From an uncultured Acidimicrobiales bacterium (GTDB lineage: Bacteria > Actinomycetota > Acidimicrobiia > Acidimicrobiales > SZUA-35): DNA of 64,000 nucleotides. The DNA lies in contig CALKZY010000025.1 in assembly GCA_938002965.1 (NCBI GenBank), forward strand, positions 1 through 64,000, read 5' to 3'. The notes beneath the pieces are model-generated. The model saw only the letters and a list, made by a program, of their open reading frames with translations. It did no database searches and was not told the origin of the DNA. The translations under genes were made by a program, and so were the position numbers. Shown one piece after another: positions 16,568 through 24,272 of the stretch; within the stretch, counting starts at the first letter, position 1; every line of letters begins with the position of its first letter.

Positions 16568-17088
16568 GGGTTATCTCGGGGACGGCTCGGGGGCGCAAGC
16601 TGAATGCGCCGTCCGGCGGTGGCACCCGGCCGATAACCGACCGGGCTAAGGAAAGCATCTTCAATATGCTGCAGTCCCTCGGCGGCGTCGAGGGGGCAAC
16701 TGTGCTCGACCTGTTCGCCGGTAGCGGATCATTCGGGATCGAGTGCCTGAGCCGCGGGGCCGAACGAGTCACCTTCGTTGAACGGGACCGACATGCCGCC
16801 CAGGTTCTACGTGACAATGTCGACCGTCTTGATTTCGCCGATCGATCTGAAATTCTGGTGGCTTCGGTTGAGCGCGCTCTTAGTGGGCGCGGCCAGGTCG
16901 ACATCGCCTTTTGTGATCCCCCATACGCCGACGACCCGTGGGACGACCTTCTGAGCTCGATCCCGGCGAATCTGTTGGTTGGCCACGCCGACACCGAGAT
17001 CGCCCTGACTGGTGACTGGGTTGAACTGCGTCGCCGCACCTACGGGCGTGCCCGGGTGGTCATCGCCGAACGGGTTGTAGCGGACTAG
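16564..17088 (+). CDS. rsmD: 16S rRNA (guanine966-N2)-methyltransferase RsmD
   Basis: 174 residues, the normal length for RsmD. It has MRVISGTARGRKL at the N-terminus, the SAM-binding loop VLDLFAGSGSFGIE and the catalytic FCDPPY. It methylates N2 of G966 in 16S rRNA of the assembled 30S subunit. The GTG start overlaps the hydrolase stop. In many actinobacteria rsmD lies directly before coaD; here about 5 kb (an ABC exporter, an SDR and cysDN) separates them, which suggests insertion or rearrangement. Confidence 0.92.
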   Translation: MRVISGTARGRKLNAPSGGGTRPITDRAKESIFNMLQSLGGVEGATVLDLFAGSGSFGIECLSRGAERVTFVERDRHAAQVLRDNVDRLDFADRSEILVASVERALSGRGQVDIAFCDPPYADDPWDDLLSSIPANLLVGHADTEIALTGDWVELRRRTYGRARVVIAERVVAD

Positions 17089-17121
17089 CTGACGCAAATC
17101 GGTCGTTTGCAGGCGTGCAGG

Positions 17122-17152
17122 CACGGCACGAAACTCGCCTCCGCCTGCCGTG
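17122..17152 (+). terminator. Hairpin downstream of rsmD
   Basis: CACGGCA (17122-17128) and TGCCGTG (17146-17152) form a perfect 7-base stem with a 17-base loop in the gap before the ABC exporter. No T-run follows; a weak terminator or leader element. Confidence 0.3.
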
Positions 17153-17194
17153 GGTGTCCGTTAGTCTTGCCCGATACCGACTGTGGAGAGGTCA

Positions 17195-19090
17195 ATGAGT
17201 CCTGAACCGTCGACAGCTGTGCCCCTCGGGGCGGGTCAAGAACTGGCTGCCAGTGGTGATGACAGCACAGAGGATTACGCCTTCGCCGCGCTGGGCTCTA
17301 TGGCCCGATACCACTGGCCCCGAATGGCGATCAGCAACGGGCTCCGGGCTGTTGCCGCAGCCCTTCCCGCCCTCCAGCCGTACTTCTTGGCGCAGTTTGC
17401 CACTTCAACCGACGATCCGGGCCGTGCTGGCCGATACCTGGTCTTGCTGCTTGCTGCCGGGCTCGCCCATTGGTTGTTGTGGAGCGCCTGCGACTACTAC
17501 GTGGCCCATCGGGTGAATCGGCTGAGTTACGAGTTCAAGCGGCTTGCCTTTAACGCGGTTTGGGGCGAGAGCTATCAGCACTTCGTCGACCGCCCGTCGG
17601 GCAAGGTTGCGAGCTACGTCAACGACCTTAGGAATCATGTCTTCATACTGTGGGATGCCGCCCACTACGGGTTTCTACCTGTCCTGGCCTCGATTCCGAT
17701 CTGGGTGATCCTGATGTGGAGGACGGCATCCGCCAACGCCTTGATCTACGGAGTCTTCCTGTTGGGGGCCGGCGTCGCCCTGGTTGCACTGGCCAAGCCG
17801 TTGAATCGACGTCAGCGCACACTAACCGATGGCACATCCACCAATTCGGGAAGAGTGTTCGACTCGTACTCCAACTTCGTCAATGTCTTCTCCTTCCGGA
17901 CTCAACGCCGCGAACTCGTCCGCAATGACGAACAGATCGACGGTTTGATCGATGATGACGTGCGCTTTGGAGTTTCCCTGGTTTCGTACTGGGCGGTGGC
18001 GTCGTTGTTGATACGCGGCGTGTTGTGGGCGGCGATCATGTCCTACAGCTGGTTCCTGTTCAGCCAGGGCCGGATTTCGTTCGTCGCCTTGGTGGTGTCG
18101 GTTACCGTCTTGGTGGACTTCACCGCCCAGTACTGGAATGTGGTGCACTTTTTTGGGGTCTGGGTCGACAAGTCGGCGGCCTACCAGGAGGCCTATAACT
18201 ACTTGTTTCCCGGGCGCAACATTGTCGACGAGCATTACGACGAGAATTACAAACAGGGCCCGAGTAACGGGTCGAGCGCCGTGAAACTCGCTGCGGCGTC
18301 GGCAGCCGGCGACAACCACGGTAGGCCGCGGATGAGTGAGAGCCTTGAGGTCAGCAATCTCTGTTTCGCTTACCCGGACGACCCTGACCGGCTCGTTCTC
18401 GACAACGTCAGTTTCTCGGTGAACAAGGGGGAGAAGTTGGGCGTGGTGGGACGTAGCGGCGAGGGCAAATCAACGTTGATCAAGCTGTTGTTAGGGTTCT
18501 ATACCCCAACAAGCGGGCACATTCTGATTGACGGGAAGCCCATCTCGTCTGAGATGCTGCCGCAGCTGCAGTCGTACGTTCCGCAGGACACGTCGCTGTT
18601 TCAAGAGACCATCGAGTACAACATCGGCTACGCCGCTGGCAGCGCCCGGTCGTTTGGCAACGGTCAGCCCAATCCAGCCGACATCCGAAACGCTGCTCGA
18701 CAGGCCAATATTGACGACTTTATCGACACGTTGCCGTATGGGTACCAAACGCTGGTGGGAGAGCGAGGGATCAAGCTCAGCCTTGGTCAGCGACAACGCA
18801 TCGCCATCGCCCGAGCCTTCCTCAAAGAGTCCGACGTCATCGTATTGGACGAGGCCACGTCATCACTGGACTCTGAAACCGAGGCGCGTGTTCAAGAGTC
18901 TCTGGAAGCGTTGTGGGAGGACAAGGCGGCCATCATCATTGCCCATCGCCTGGCCACCCTGAACGGTGTCGACAAGATCATCGTGGTAGAGAACGGCCGG
19001 ATTGTTGAGCAGGGCACCAAAGACGAGTTGTTGGGTGACCCTGGGCTCTTCGCTCAACTGTGGGGCCTGCAGCAGGCTGGCGTCGCCTGA
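17195..19090 (+). CDS. ABC exporter half-transporter
   Basis: 631 residues from ATG 17195, with GGAGAGG just upstream; this rules out the GTG at 17183, which the same element overlaps. The N-terminal half is a type-I exporter membrane domain. The ATP-binding half has Walker A GRSGEGKST (from residue 419), signature LSLGQRQRIAIARAF and Walker B VIVLDEATSSLD, all intact. The extended linker (about 345-385) is hydrophilic. Such half-transporters work as dimers. No partner gene is adjacent, so it is probably a homodimer. Substrate unknown; its membrane domain is not obviously a close paralogue of the exporter at the window's left edge. Confidence 0.88.
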   Translation: MSPEPSTAVPLGAGQELAASGDDSTEDYAFAALGSMARYHWPRMAISNGLRAVAAALPALQPYFLAQFATSTDDPGRAGRYLVLLLAAGLAHWLLWSACDYYVAHRVNRLSYEFKRLAFNAVWGESYQHFVDRPSGKVASYVNDLRNHVFILWDAAHYGFLPVLASIPIWVILMWRTASANALIYGVFLLGAGVALVALAKPLNRRQRTLTDGTSTNSGRVFDSYSNFVNVFSFRTQRRELVRNDEQIDGLIDDDVRFGVSLVSYWAVASLLIRGVLWAAIMSYSWFLFSQGRISFVALVVSVTVLVDFTAQYWNVVHFFGVWVDKSAAYQEAYNYLFPGRNIVDEHYDENYKQGPSNGSSAVKLAAASAAGDNHGRPRMSESLEVSNLCFAYPDDPDRLVLDNVSFSVNKGEKLGVVGRSGEGKSTLIKLLLGFYTPTSGHILIDGKPISSEMLPQLQSYVPQDTSLFQETIEYNIGYAAGSARSFGNGQPNPADIRNAARQANIDDFIDTLPYGYQTLVGERGIKLSLGQRQRIAIARAFLKESDVIVLDEATSSLDSETEARVQESLEALWEDKAAIIIAHRLATLNGVDKIIVVENGRIVEQGTKDELLGDPGLFAQLWGLQQAGVA

Positions 19091-19136
19091 TAGCGACTCC
19101 GGCTGCTCTCGACATGCGCAGAACCCCGGCGACGCC

Positions 19137-19142
19137 TACCGT
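19137..19142 (+). promoter_or_regulatory. Putative -10 element (TACCGT), leaderless start
   Basis: TACCGT ends 6 bases before the ATG at 19149, with no Shine-Dalgarno sequence. The same hexamer precedes coaD. Confidence 0.35.
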
Positions 19143-19148
19143 TATGCC

Positions 19149-19877
19149 ATGGCTCGATTAGCAGGCAAAGTAGCGCTCATCACCGGAGGTGCCCGTGGGC
19201 AGGGAGCGGCCGAAGCTCGCCGGTTCGCAGCCGAAGGGGCAACTGTGTGTGTAACAGATGTGCTGGCCGCGGGGAACGACGTGGCCTCCGAGGTGGGGGG
19301 CACCTTCTTCGAACACGATGTGACCGAGGCCGACCAGTGGGAGGCCGTCGTTAAGTCGTTGATGGCTGATCATGGGTCAATCGACGTTCTCATCAACAAC
19401 GCTGGCATCTTTCAACTGGGCGGAGTCCTGGCTTCTGACCGCGAGCTATGGGATACCACTATCGCCATCAACCAGACCGGGGTCTTTCTCGGCATGAGTG
19501 CGGTCGCCCCGGCCATGGTGGAGAACCGCTCGGGGTCGATCATCAACGTGTCGTCCATAGCCGGTCTCCGTGGTGTGGCAGTGGCGCATGCCTACGCGGC
19601 CAGTAAGTGGGCGGTGCGCGGGATGAGCCGAAGCGCCGCCCAGGAGCTGGCCCCGCACGGTGTTCGGGTCAACTCCATTCATCCGGGAATCATCGACACT
19701 CCGATGCTGCAGACGTTTGACAATGCGGGTCTTCGGGCGTCGGTTACCGAACGAATCCCTCTGGGCTACGAGGCGACCGCAGAGCAGGTGGCCGACATGG
19801 CGTTGTTCTTGGCTTCGGACGACAGTAGCTACTGCACCGGAGGTGAGTTCGTCATCGACGGTGGCATGACGGCGTAA
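19149..19877 (+). CDS. Short-chain dehydrogenase/reductase (SDR)
   Basis: 242 residues from ATG 19149; the frame extends upstream into the ABC gene, but the SDR fold begins here (RLAGKVALITGGARGQG). The nucleotide-binding TGGxxGxG is at 12-19, NNAG near 84, and the catalytic triad is Ser135 or Ser136, Tyr149 and Lys153 (YAASKWA). It is a classical SDR resembling the 3-alpha/20-beta-hydroxysteroid dehydrogenase type, probably NAD(H)-dependent because DV follows the second strand. The substrate cannot be told. It stands between the exporter and cysD with a candidate promoter of its own. Confidence 0.88.
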   Translation: MARLAGKVALITGGARGQGAAEARRFAAEGATVCVTDVLAAGNDVASEVGGTFFEHDVTEADQWEAVVKSLMADHGSIDVLINNAGIFQLGGVLASDRELWDTTIAINQTGVFLGMSAVAPAMVENRSGSIINVSSIAGLRGVAVAHAYAASKWAVRGMSRSAAQELAPHGVRVNSIHPGIIDTPMLQTFDNAGLRASVTERIPLGYEATAEQVADMALFLASDDSSYCTGGEFVIDGGMTA

Positions 19878-20022
19878 CCAGCCAATATGCCCAGCAGGTC
19901 CTAGACGTACTCCGTCCGCCAGGGTCGCTAGGATGTAGCACGGAATCACCGTGCGCCGGGAACCGCCGACAGGGTCGCTGACCGAGAGGTCAAAGGCCAG
20001 TCAGCCCGGCATTGGAGGAGCA

Positions 20023-20940
20023 ATGACCATCGCAGGGGGCTACGAGCTCGACCACCTGACTGCGCTCGAAGCCGAATCAATACACATCATCCGCGAAGTG
20101 GCGGCTGAGTTTGAAAATCCGGTTTTACTGTTTTCCGGAGGCAAAGACTCGCTCCTGATGCTGCACCTGGCTCAAAAGGCGTTTCGCCCGGCCAAGCTGC
20201 CCTTCCCGGTGATGCATGTCGACACCGGCCACAACTTTCCTGAAGTCATCGAGTTTCGAGACCGGATCGTGGCCCAATACGGATGTCGCCTGGTGGTGGC
20301 ATCGGTTCAGGAGTCGATTGACGCCGGTCGAGTGACTGAAGTCGGCGGGCCGAAGGCACCCCGCAACCTGCTACAGACCACGACCTTGTTGGACGCAATC
20401 GAGGAGAACGGCTTTGACGCCATCTTCGGTGGCGGACGCAGAGACGAAGAAAAGGCTCGAGCCAAAGAGCGGGTCTATTCGTTCCGTGACGACTTCGGGC
20501 AGTGGGACCCCAAGAATCAACGCCCTGAGCTGTGGAGTCTCTACAACGGCCGGATCCGCAAGGGCGAACAGATTCGGGTCTTCCCCATTTCCAACTGGAC
20601 CGAGCTCGATGTCTGGCAGTACATCGCCTCCGAGCAAGTTGAGTTGCCCCCAATCTACTTCGCTCACAAGCGGCCGGTCATCCGCCGGGACAACATGCTG
20701 TACGCCGTGAGCGACCTCATCGAACCGGGCGAAAACGAAGAGGTGTTCGAGTCCACAGTGCGGTTCCGCACACTGGGCGACGCCAACAGCACGGGTTGCG
20801 TCGAGAGCGCGGCGGACACGTTGGATAAGATCGTGGCTGAGATCGCCGCCACCCGTGTCACCGAACGTGGTGCCACGCGGGGAGACGATCGGGTCTCCGA
20901 AGCCGCCATGGAAGACCGGAAGAAGGAGGGCTACTTCTAA
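20023..20940 (+). CDS. cysD: Sulfate adenylyltransferase subunit 2 (CysD)
   Basis: 305 residues from ATG 20023, preceded by GGAGGAG. The frame is open upstream, but that part has no similarity to CysD. The PP-loop reads FSGGKDSLLML (38-43). Family landmarks include HVDTGHNFPEVIEFRD, GGGRRDEEKARAKER, FPISNWTELDVWQYI and FRTLGDANSTG. CysD forms adenylylsulfate (APS) from ATP and sulfate, driven by GTP hydrolysis in CysN. The stop TAA shares its last base with the cysN ATG, so the subunits are made in coupled fashion. No cysH, cysC or sulfate transporter gene lies in the window. Confidence 0.96.
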   Translation: MTIAGGYELDHLTALEAESIHIIREVAAEFENPVLLFSGGKDSLLMLHLAQKAFRPAKLPFPVMHVDTGHNFPEVIEFRDRIVAQYGCRLVVASVQESIDAGRVTEVGGPKAPRNLLQTTTLLDAIEENGFDAIFGGGRRDEEKARAKERVYSFRDDFGQWDPKNQRPELWSLYNGRIRKGEQIRVFPISNWTELDVWQYIASEQVELPPIYFAHKRPVIRRDNMLYAVSDLIEPGENEEVFESTVRFRTLGDANSTGCVESAADTLDKIVAEIAATRVTERGATRGDDRVSEAAMEDRKKEGYF

Positions 20941-22196
20941 TGGAACTACTTCGCTTCGCTACCGCTGGGTCGGTAGATGACGGCAAATCCACGCTGATTG
21001 GCCGGTTGTTGTACGACTCAAAGTCTATTTTCGAGGATCAACTGGAAGCCGTTGAGTCGACCTCGGTGAAGATGGGTACCGAATACACCAACCTGGCGTT
21101 GCTAACCGACGGTCTGCGAGCCGAGCGGGAGCAGGGCATCACCATCGACGTTGCCTATCGATACTTCGCCACCCCGAAGCGCAAGTTCATCATCGCCGAC
21201 ACGCCGGGACACATTCAGTACACCCGCAATATGGTCACCGGCGCTTCAACTGCCAACGTGGCTCTCATTCTGCTCGATGCACGCAAGGGCATCGTCGAAC
21301 AATCACGGCGCCATGCGTTCCTTTCCACACTGCTTGGAATTCCTCACTTGATCATCTGTGTCAACAAGATGGATCTGGTCGACTGGGACCAAGACGTGTA
21401 CGAGTCGATCAAGGCCGAATTCCGCGACTTTGCCATGAAGCTTGATGCCATAGACATCGCCTTCGTTCCGGTGTCGGCCCTGCACGGTGACAATGTGGTC
21501 GAGCGCTCGTCCAACATGGACTGGTACCGAGGGTCGACCTTGTTGCACATGTTGGAGGAGACGCATATTGCCTCCGATCGGAATTTGCGCGATGCCCGGT
21601 TCCCGGTGCAATACGTCATCAGGCCGCAGTCCGATGAGTTCCACGACTACCGGGGCTATGCCGGCACGGTGGCTGGCGGTGTCATGCGGGTCGGCGACTC
21701 GGTGATGCTGTTGCCATCAGGGTTTGAGTCGACCATCACTCATATTGACGGCCCCGACGGCCCTATCACCGAAGCGTTCTCACCAATGTCAGTCACGGTG
21801 CGTCTGGCCGATGAGCTCGACCTTTCTCGTGGTGACATGATCTGTCGTTCCAATAATCAACCGGCCATCGGTCAAGACATCGATGCCATGGTTTGCTGGA
21901 TGAGTGAACAGTCAGCGCTGCAACCGCGCCGAAAGCTGGCTATCAAGCACACGACCCGGTCAGCCCGTGCCATGGTGTCCGATATCAAATATCGATTGGA
22001 CATCAACTCATTGAGCCGCGACGAAGACGCCACGCAGCTTGGGTTGAACGAGATCGGCCGGGTTTCGCTGAGGACGACTCAGCCGTTGTTCTACGATGAG
22101 TACCGTCAGAATCGCAGCACCGGAAGCTTCATCCTGATCGATGAAGGCACCAACAACACCGTAGGTGCAGGCATCATTCTCGGCCCCAGCAGCTAG
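20940..22196 (+). CDS. cysN: Sulfate adenylyltransferase subunit 1 (CysN GTPase)
   Basis: 418 residues. The EF-Tu-like GTPase has GSVDDGKST (P-loop), GITIDVAYRYF (switch I), IADTPGH (G3) and VNKMDL (G4). Two beta-barrel domains follow and end at IDEGTNNTVGAG. There is no APS kinase (CysC) domain, unlike the CysNC fusions of mycobacteria and rhizobia. It pairs with CysD, encoded just upstream with a 1-base overlap, to make APS for sulfate assimilation or sulfation. Confidence 0.96.
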   Translation: MELLRFATAGSVDDGKSTLIGRLLYDSKSIFEDQLEAVESTSVKMGTEYTNLALLTDGLRAEREQGITIDVAYRYFATPKRKFIIADTPGHIQYTRNMVTGASTANVALILLDARKGIVEQSRRHAFLSTLLGIPHLIICVNKMDLVDWDQDVYESIKAEFRDFAMKLDAIDIAFVPVSALHGDNVVERSSNMDWYRGSTLLHMLEETHIASDRNLRDARFPVQYVIRPQSDEFHDYRGYAGTVAGGVMRVGDSVMLLPSGFESTITHIDGPDGPITEAFSPMSVTVRLADELDLSRGDMICRSNNQPAIGQDIDAMVCWMSEQSALQPRRKLAIKHTTRSARAMVSDIKYRLDINSLSRDEDATQLGLNEIGRVSLRTTQPLFYDEYRQNRSTGSFILIDEGTNNTVGAGIILGPSS

Positions 22197-22273
22197 CGGG
22201 TCGCCGACGTCCACCTGCATCGCTTGTACGCAGGTATATACGCAGGGTGAACGTTTGACCAAACGACAGCGAC

Positions 22274-22279
22274 TACCGT
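22274..22279 (+). promoter_or_regulatory. Putative -10 element (TACCGT), leaderless start
   Basis: TACCGT ends 7 bases before the coaD ATG, with no Shine-Dalgarno sequence. A TTGACC at 22255-22260 is only 13 bases upstream, too close for an ideal -35. Confidence 0.4.
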
Positions 22280-22286
22280 TGTAGGC

Positions 22287-22778
22287 ATGACCGTAGCGAT
22301 GTATCCAGGTTCGTTTGACCCGGTGCACAACGGTCATTTGGCCATCATCGAGGTGGCCGCATCGCTCTTCGATCAGCTGATTGTCGCCGTCGGACACAAT
22401 CCGGCCAAGGAATCGGGTCTCTTCACCGGCCCTGAGCGGCAAGAGATGATCGAGCTCGCAGTGAAAGCGCTTGGGCTTGACAGTGTTCGAGTTGTTCTGT
22501 TCACCGGATTAGTTACCGATGCCGCTCAGAGTGCAGCGGCCGACTGCTTGGTCAAGGGCGTTCGCAACGGCTCTGACTTGGACACCGAGCTCTTGCAAGC
22601 CAATATGAACCTTCAGTCGGCCGGTGGGCGGCTGAATACCGTATTGCTACCCGGTATCGGGCCTGATGCGTTAATCTCGTCCAGGTACGTGCGGGAGATT
22701 GCGTCTCGGGGCGGGGATGTACATTCCGTAGTGCCCGAGGTCGTCTTGGACCGTCTCTCACGAAAGTTCCGCGAATAA
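22287..22778 (+). CDS. coaD: Phosphopantetheine adenylyltransferase (CoaD)
   Basis: 163 residues, the standard length. The nucleotidyltransferase signature YPGSFDPVHNGHLAII, the substrate-binding VKGVRNGSDLDTE and the ISSRYVREI segment are all present. It joins ATP and 4'-phosphopantetheine into dephospho-CoA, the penultimate step to CoA. The next gene starts 2 bases after its stop, so they are probably co-transcribed. It opens the conserved actinobacterial gene run that continues to ispG. Confidence 0.95.
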   Translation: MTVAMYPGSFDPVHNGHLAIIEVAASLFDQLIVAVGHNPAKESGLFTGPERQEMIELAVKALGLDSVRVVLFTGLVTDAAQSAAADCLVKGVRNGSDLDTELLQANMNLQSAGGRLNTVLLPGIGPDALISSRYVREIASRGGDVHSVVPEVVLDRLSRKFRE

Positions 22779-22780
22779 CT

Positions 22781-23524
22781 ATGAGCGAACCGCGCCAGCG
22801 CAGACGCCCCGGACGACCGGACGACGACTTCTTTGTCGATGACGACGCTGATTTTGATCGTTCCTACGACGATGATCGGTATGACGAGTTCGGAGACATT
22901 GATCTCCGCGACGGCGAGCGGGGCGGAGGCAGCGATCTCCCCAATCCGTACGCCGTACCCGAAGTCGAGGACTTGATCGAGCAGGCAATCGAGATTCTGG
23001 CCGAATCTCGACCGCTTCCCATGTCCAATACGGTCAAGGTCAACCGCGACGAGCTTGTTCACATCCTCGAGCAGGCCCAGAATCGCCTGCCGGAGGAGCT
23101 GCGAGCGGCCCGATGGCTACTCAAGGAGCGAGACGACTTCGTTGCCAAAGCCCGCCAAGAGCACCAGGATCTCATTGATGAGGGGCGAGCCCAGGTCGGC
23201 AGGATGGTGGAACGCCAGCAGGTTGTGAAGGCAGCCGAGCAGCGGGCCCGCCAAATCGTGGATGAAGCCAAAGAAGAGGCCAACACGCTGAAACGCCAAG
23301 TCGAGGACTACTGCGACCAACGCCTCGCCAGCTTTGAGCAGGTTTTGGAGCGGACAGTGGGAACGGTACGCAAGGGTCGCGAGCGCCTGATGGGTACTGC
23401 GCTGACGACCACTGAGGAGATTATGACTGCGTCGAATGGCGGGCGATCGCTTGATCGATCTGTCGCCGGTGATCAGGTCGATGGCGAAGACGAGTATCGT
23501 GATCGGGTGGCTCGTCGAACCTGA
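22781..23524 (+). CDS. sepIVA: SepIVA/DivIVA-like coiled-coil protein
   Basis: 247 residues. An acidic, disordered N-terminus (DDDFFVDDDADFDRSYDDD) is followed by VEDLIEQAIEILAESRPLPMS and a long heptad-rich coiled coil (about 90-205) rich in Glu, Arg, Gln and Ala. Position between coaD and yceD and overall build match Rv2927c/SepIVA, the DivIVA-domain septation factor of mycobacteria. By analogy it would act at the inner face of the membrane in division or envelope synthesis. The symbol is assigned by synteny and architecture, not by full alignment. A hairpin follows the stop. Confidence 0.65.
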   Translation: MSEPRQRRRPGRPDDDFFVDDDADFDRSYDDDRYDEFGDIDLRDGERGGGSDLPNPYAVPEVEDLIEQAIEILAESRPLPMSNTVKVNRDELVHILEQAQNRLPEELRAARWLLKERDDFVAKARQEHQDLIDEGRAQVGRMVERQQVVKAAEQRARQIVDEAKEEANTLKRQVEDYCDQRLASFEQVLERTVGTVRKGRERLMGTALTTTEEIMTASNGGRSLDRSVAGDQVDGEDEYRDRVARRT

Positions 23525-23567
23525 TGTTCGGGTCGACAACGACCAGGCTGCCCAGCCGTTCGGCCGG

Positions 23568-23602
23568 CGGTGATGTCTGTAGGCCTTGCCGCCTCATCAC
23601 CG
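23568..23602 (+). terminator. Hairpin between the sepIVA-like gene and yceD
   Basis: CGGTGATG (23568-23575) and CATCACCG (23595-23602) form a perfect 8-base stem with a 19-base loop. A pyrimidine-rich stretch with TTTCTTTG follows. This could end the coaD-sepIVA transcript. Confidence 0.45.
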
Positions 23603-23669
23603 TCTACCTATCAACTCTTTCTTTGTCTGTCTTTCGAGCATCCCAGCTCCGATCTGCCTTGGTGAGAAT

Positions 23670-24272
23670 ATGACCGACCCTGTTCAAGACCCGACGCCCG
23701 CACCAGCGGACAACGCCCCGCTCGAAGAGCTAACTGACAGCCCTCCGAAGCTTCCAGTTAGCGTTATGGAGCTGCGCAAGCGCCTCGGTCAGCGACAGAC
23801 CGAGACCGTCGAGGTACAGCTTGCTCGTCGCCACGTCGTAGCCAGCCGAACGTCCGATGAGGTTGTGACCGGCGAACTCATCGTCGAGTCGATCGAGCGA
23901 GGCGTCACAGTTCGGGGCCAGGTGAATTTCAGCTGGGTGGGCGAGTGCCGCCGCTGTCTTGATGAGACCGGATCGTCCATGGAGGTCGATATTGATGAGA
24001 TCTTTCAGGTTGGCGCACCGGAGGGTTCCGACATCGTCGACTTCGATGGCGATCAACTAGACCTGCTCCCGATCATTCGCGATGCCGTTGTCTTTTCTCT
24101 CCCCCTCGCCCCGCTTTGCCGTGCAGACTGCCCCGGGCCCGATCCGGACCGGTATCCGGCGATGTCCGTTGCGCAGTCGGAAGAGGCCCGCAGAACCGAG
24201 CGGAAGGAACAGCTGCAGCGAGACGGCGACCCTAGGTGGTCCGCCCTTGACCAGCTGAAATTCGATTCATGA
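23670..24272 (+). CDS. yceD: YceD/DUF177 family protein
   Basis: 200 residues from ATG 23670, with GGTGAG 4 bases upstream; an in-frame upstream start would add a pyrimidine-derived stretch with no family likeness. The core has CRRCLDETG and LCRADC, the two cysteine pairs of DUF177, with the acidic segment DIVDFDGDQLDLLPIIRDAV between them. YceD family genes are almost always next to rpmF and have been linked to 23S rRNA or ribosome-related roles. Here a 2-kb phosphoesterase gene separates it from rpmF. Its stop overlaps that gene's ATG. Confidence 0.85.
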   Translation: MTDPVQDPTPAPADNAPLEELTDSPPKLPVSVMELRKRLGQRQTETVEVQLARRHVVASRTSDEVVTGELIVESIERGVTVRGQVNFSWVGECRRCLDETGSSMEVDIDEIFQVGAPEGSDIVDFDGDQLDLLPIIRDAVVFSLPLAPLCRADCPGPDPDRYPAMSVAQSEEARRTERKEQLQRDGDPRWSALDQLKFDS

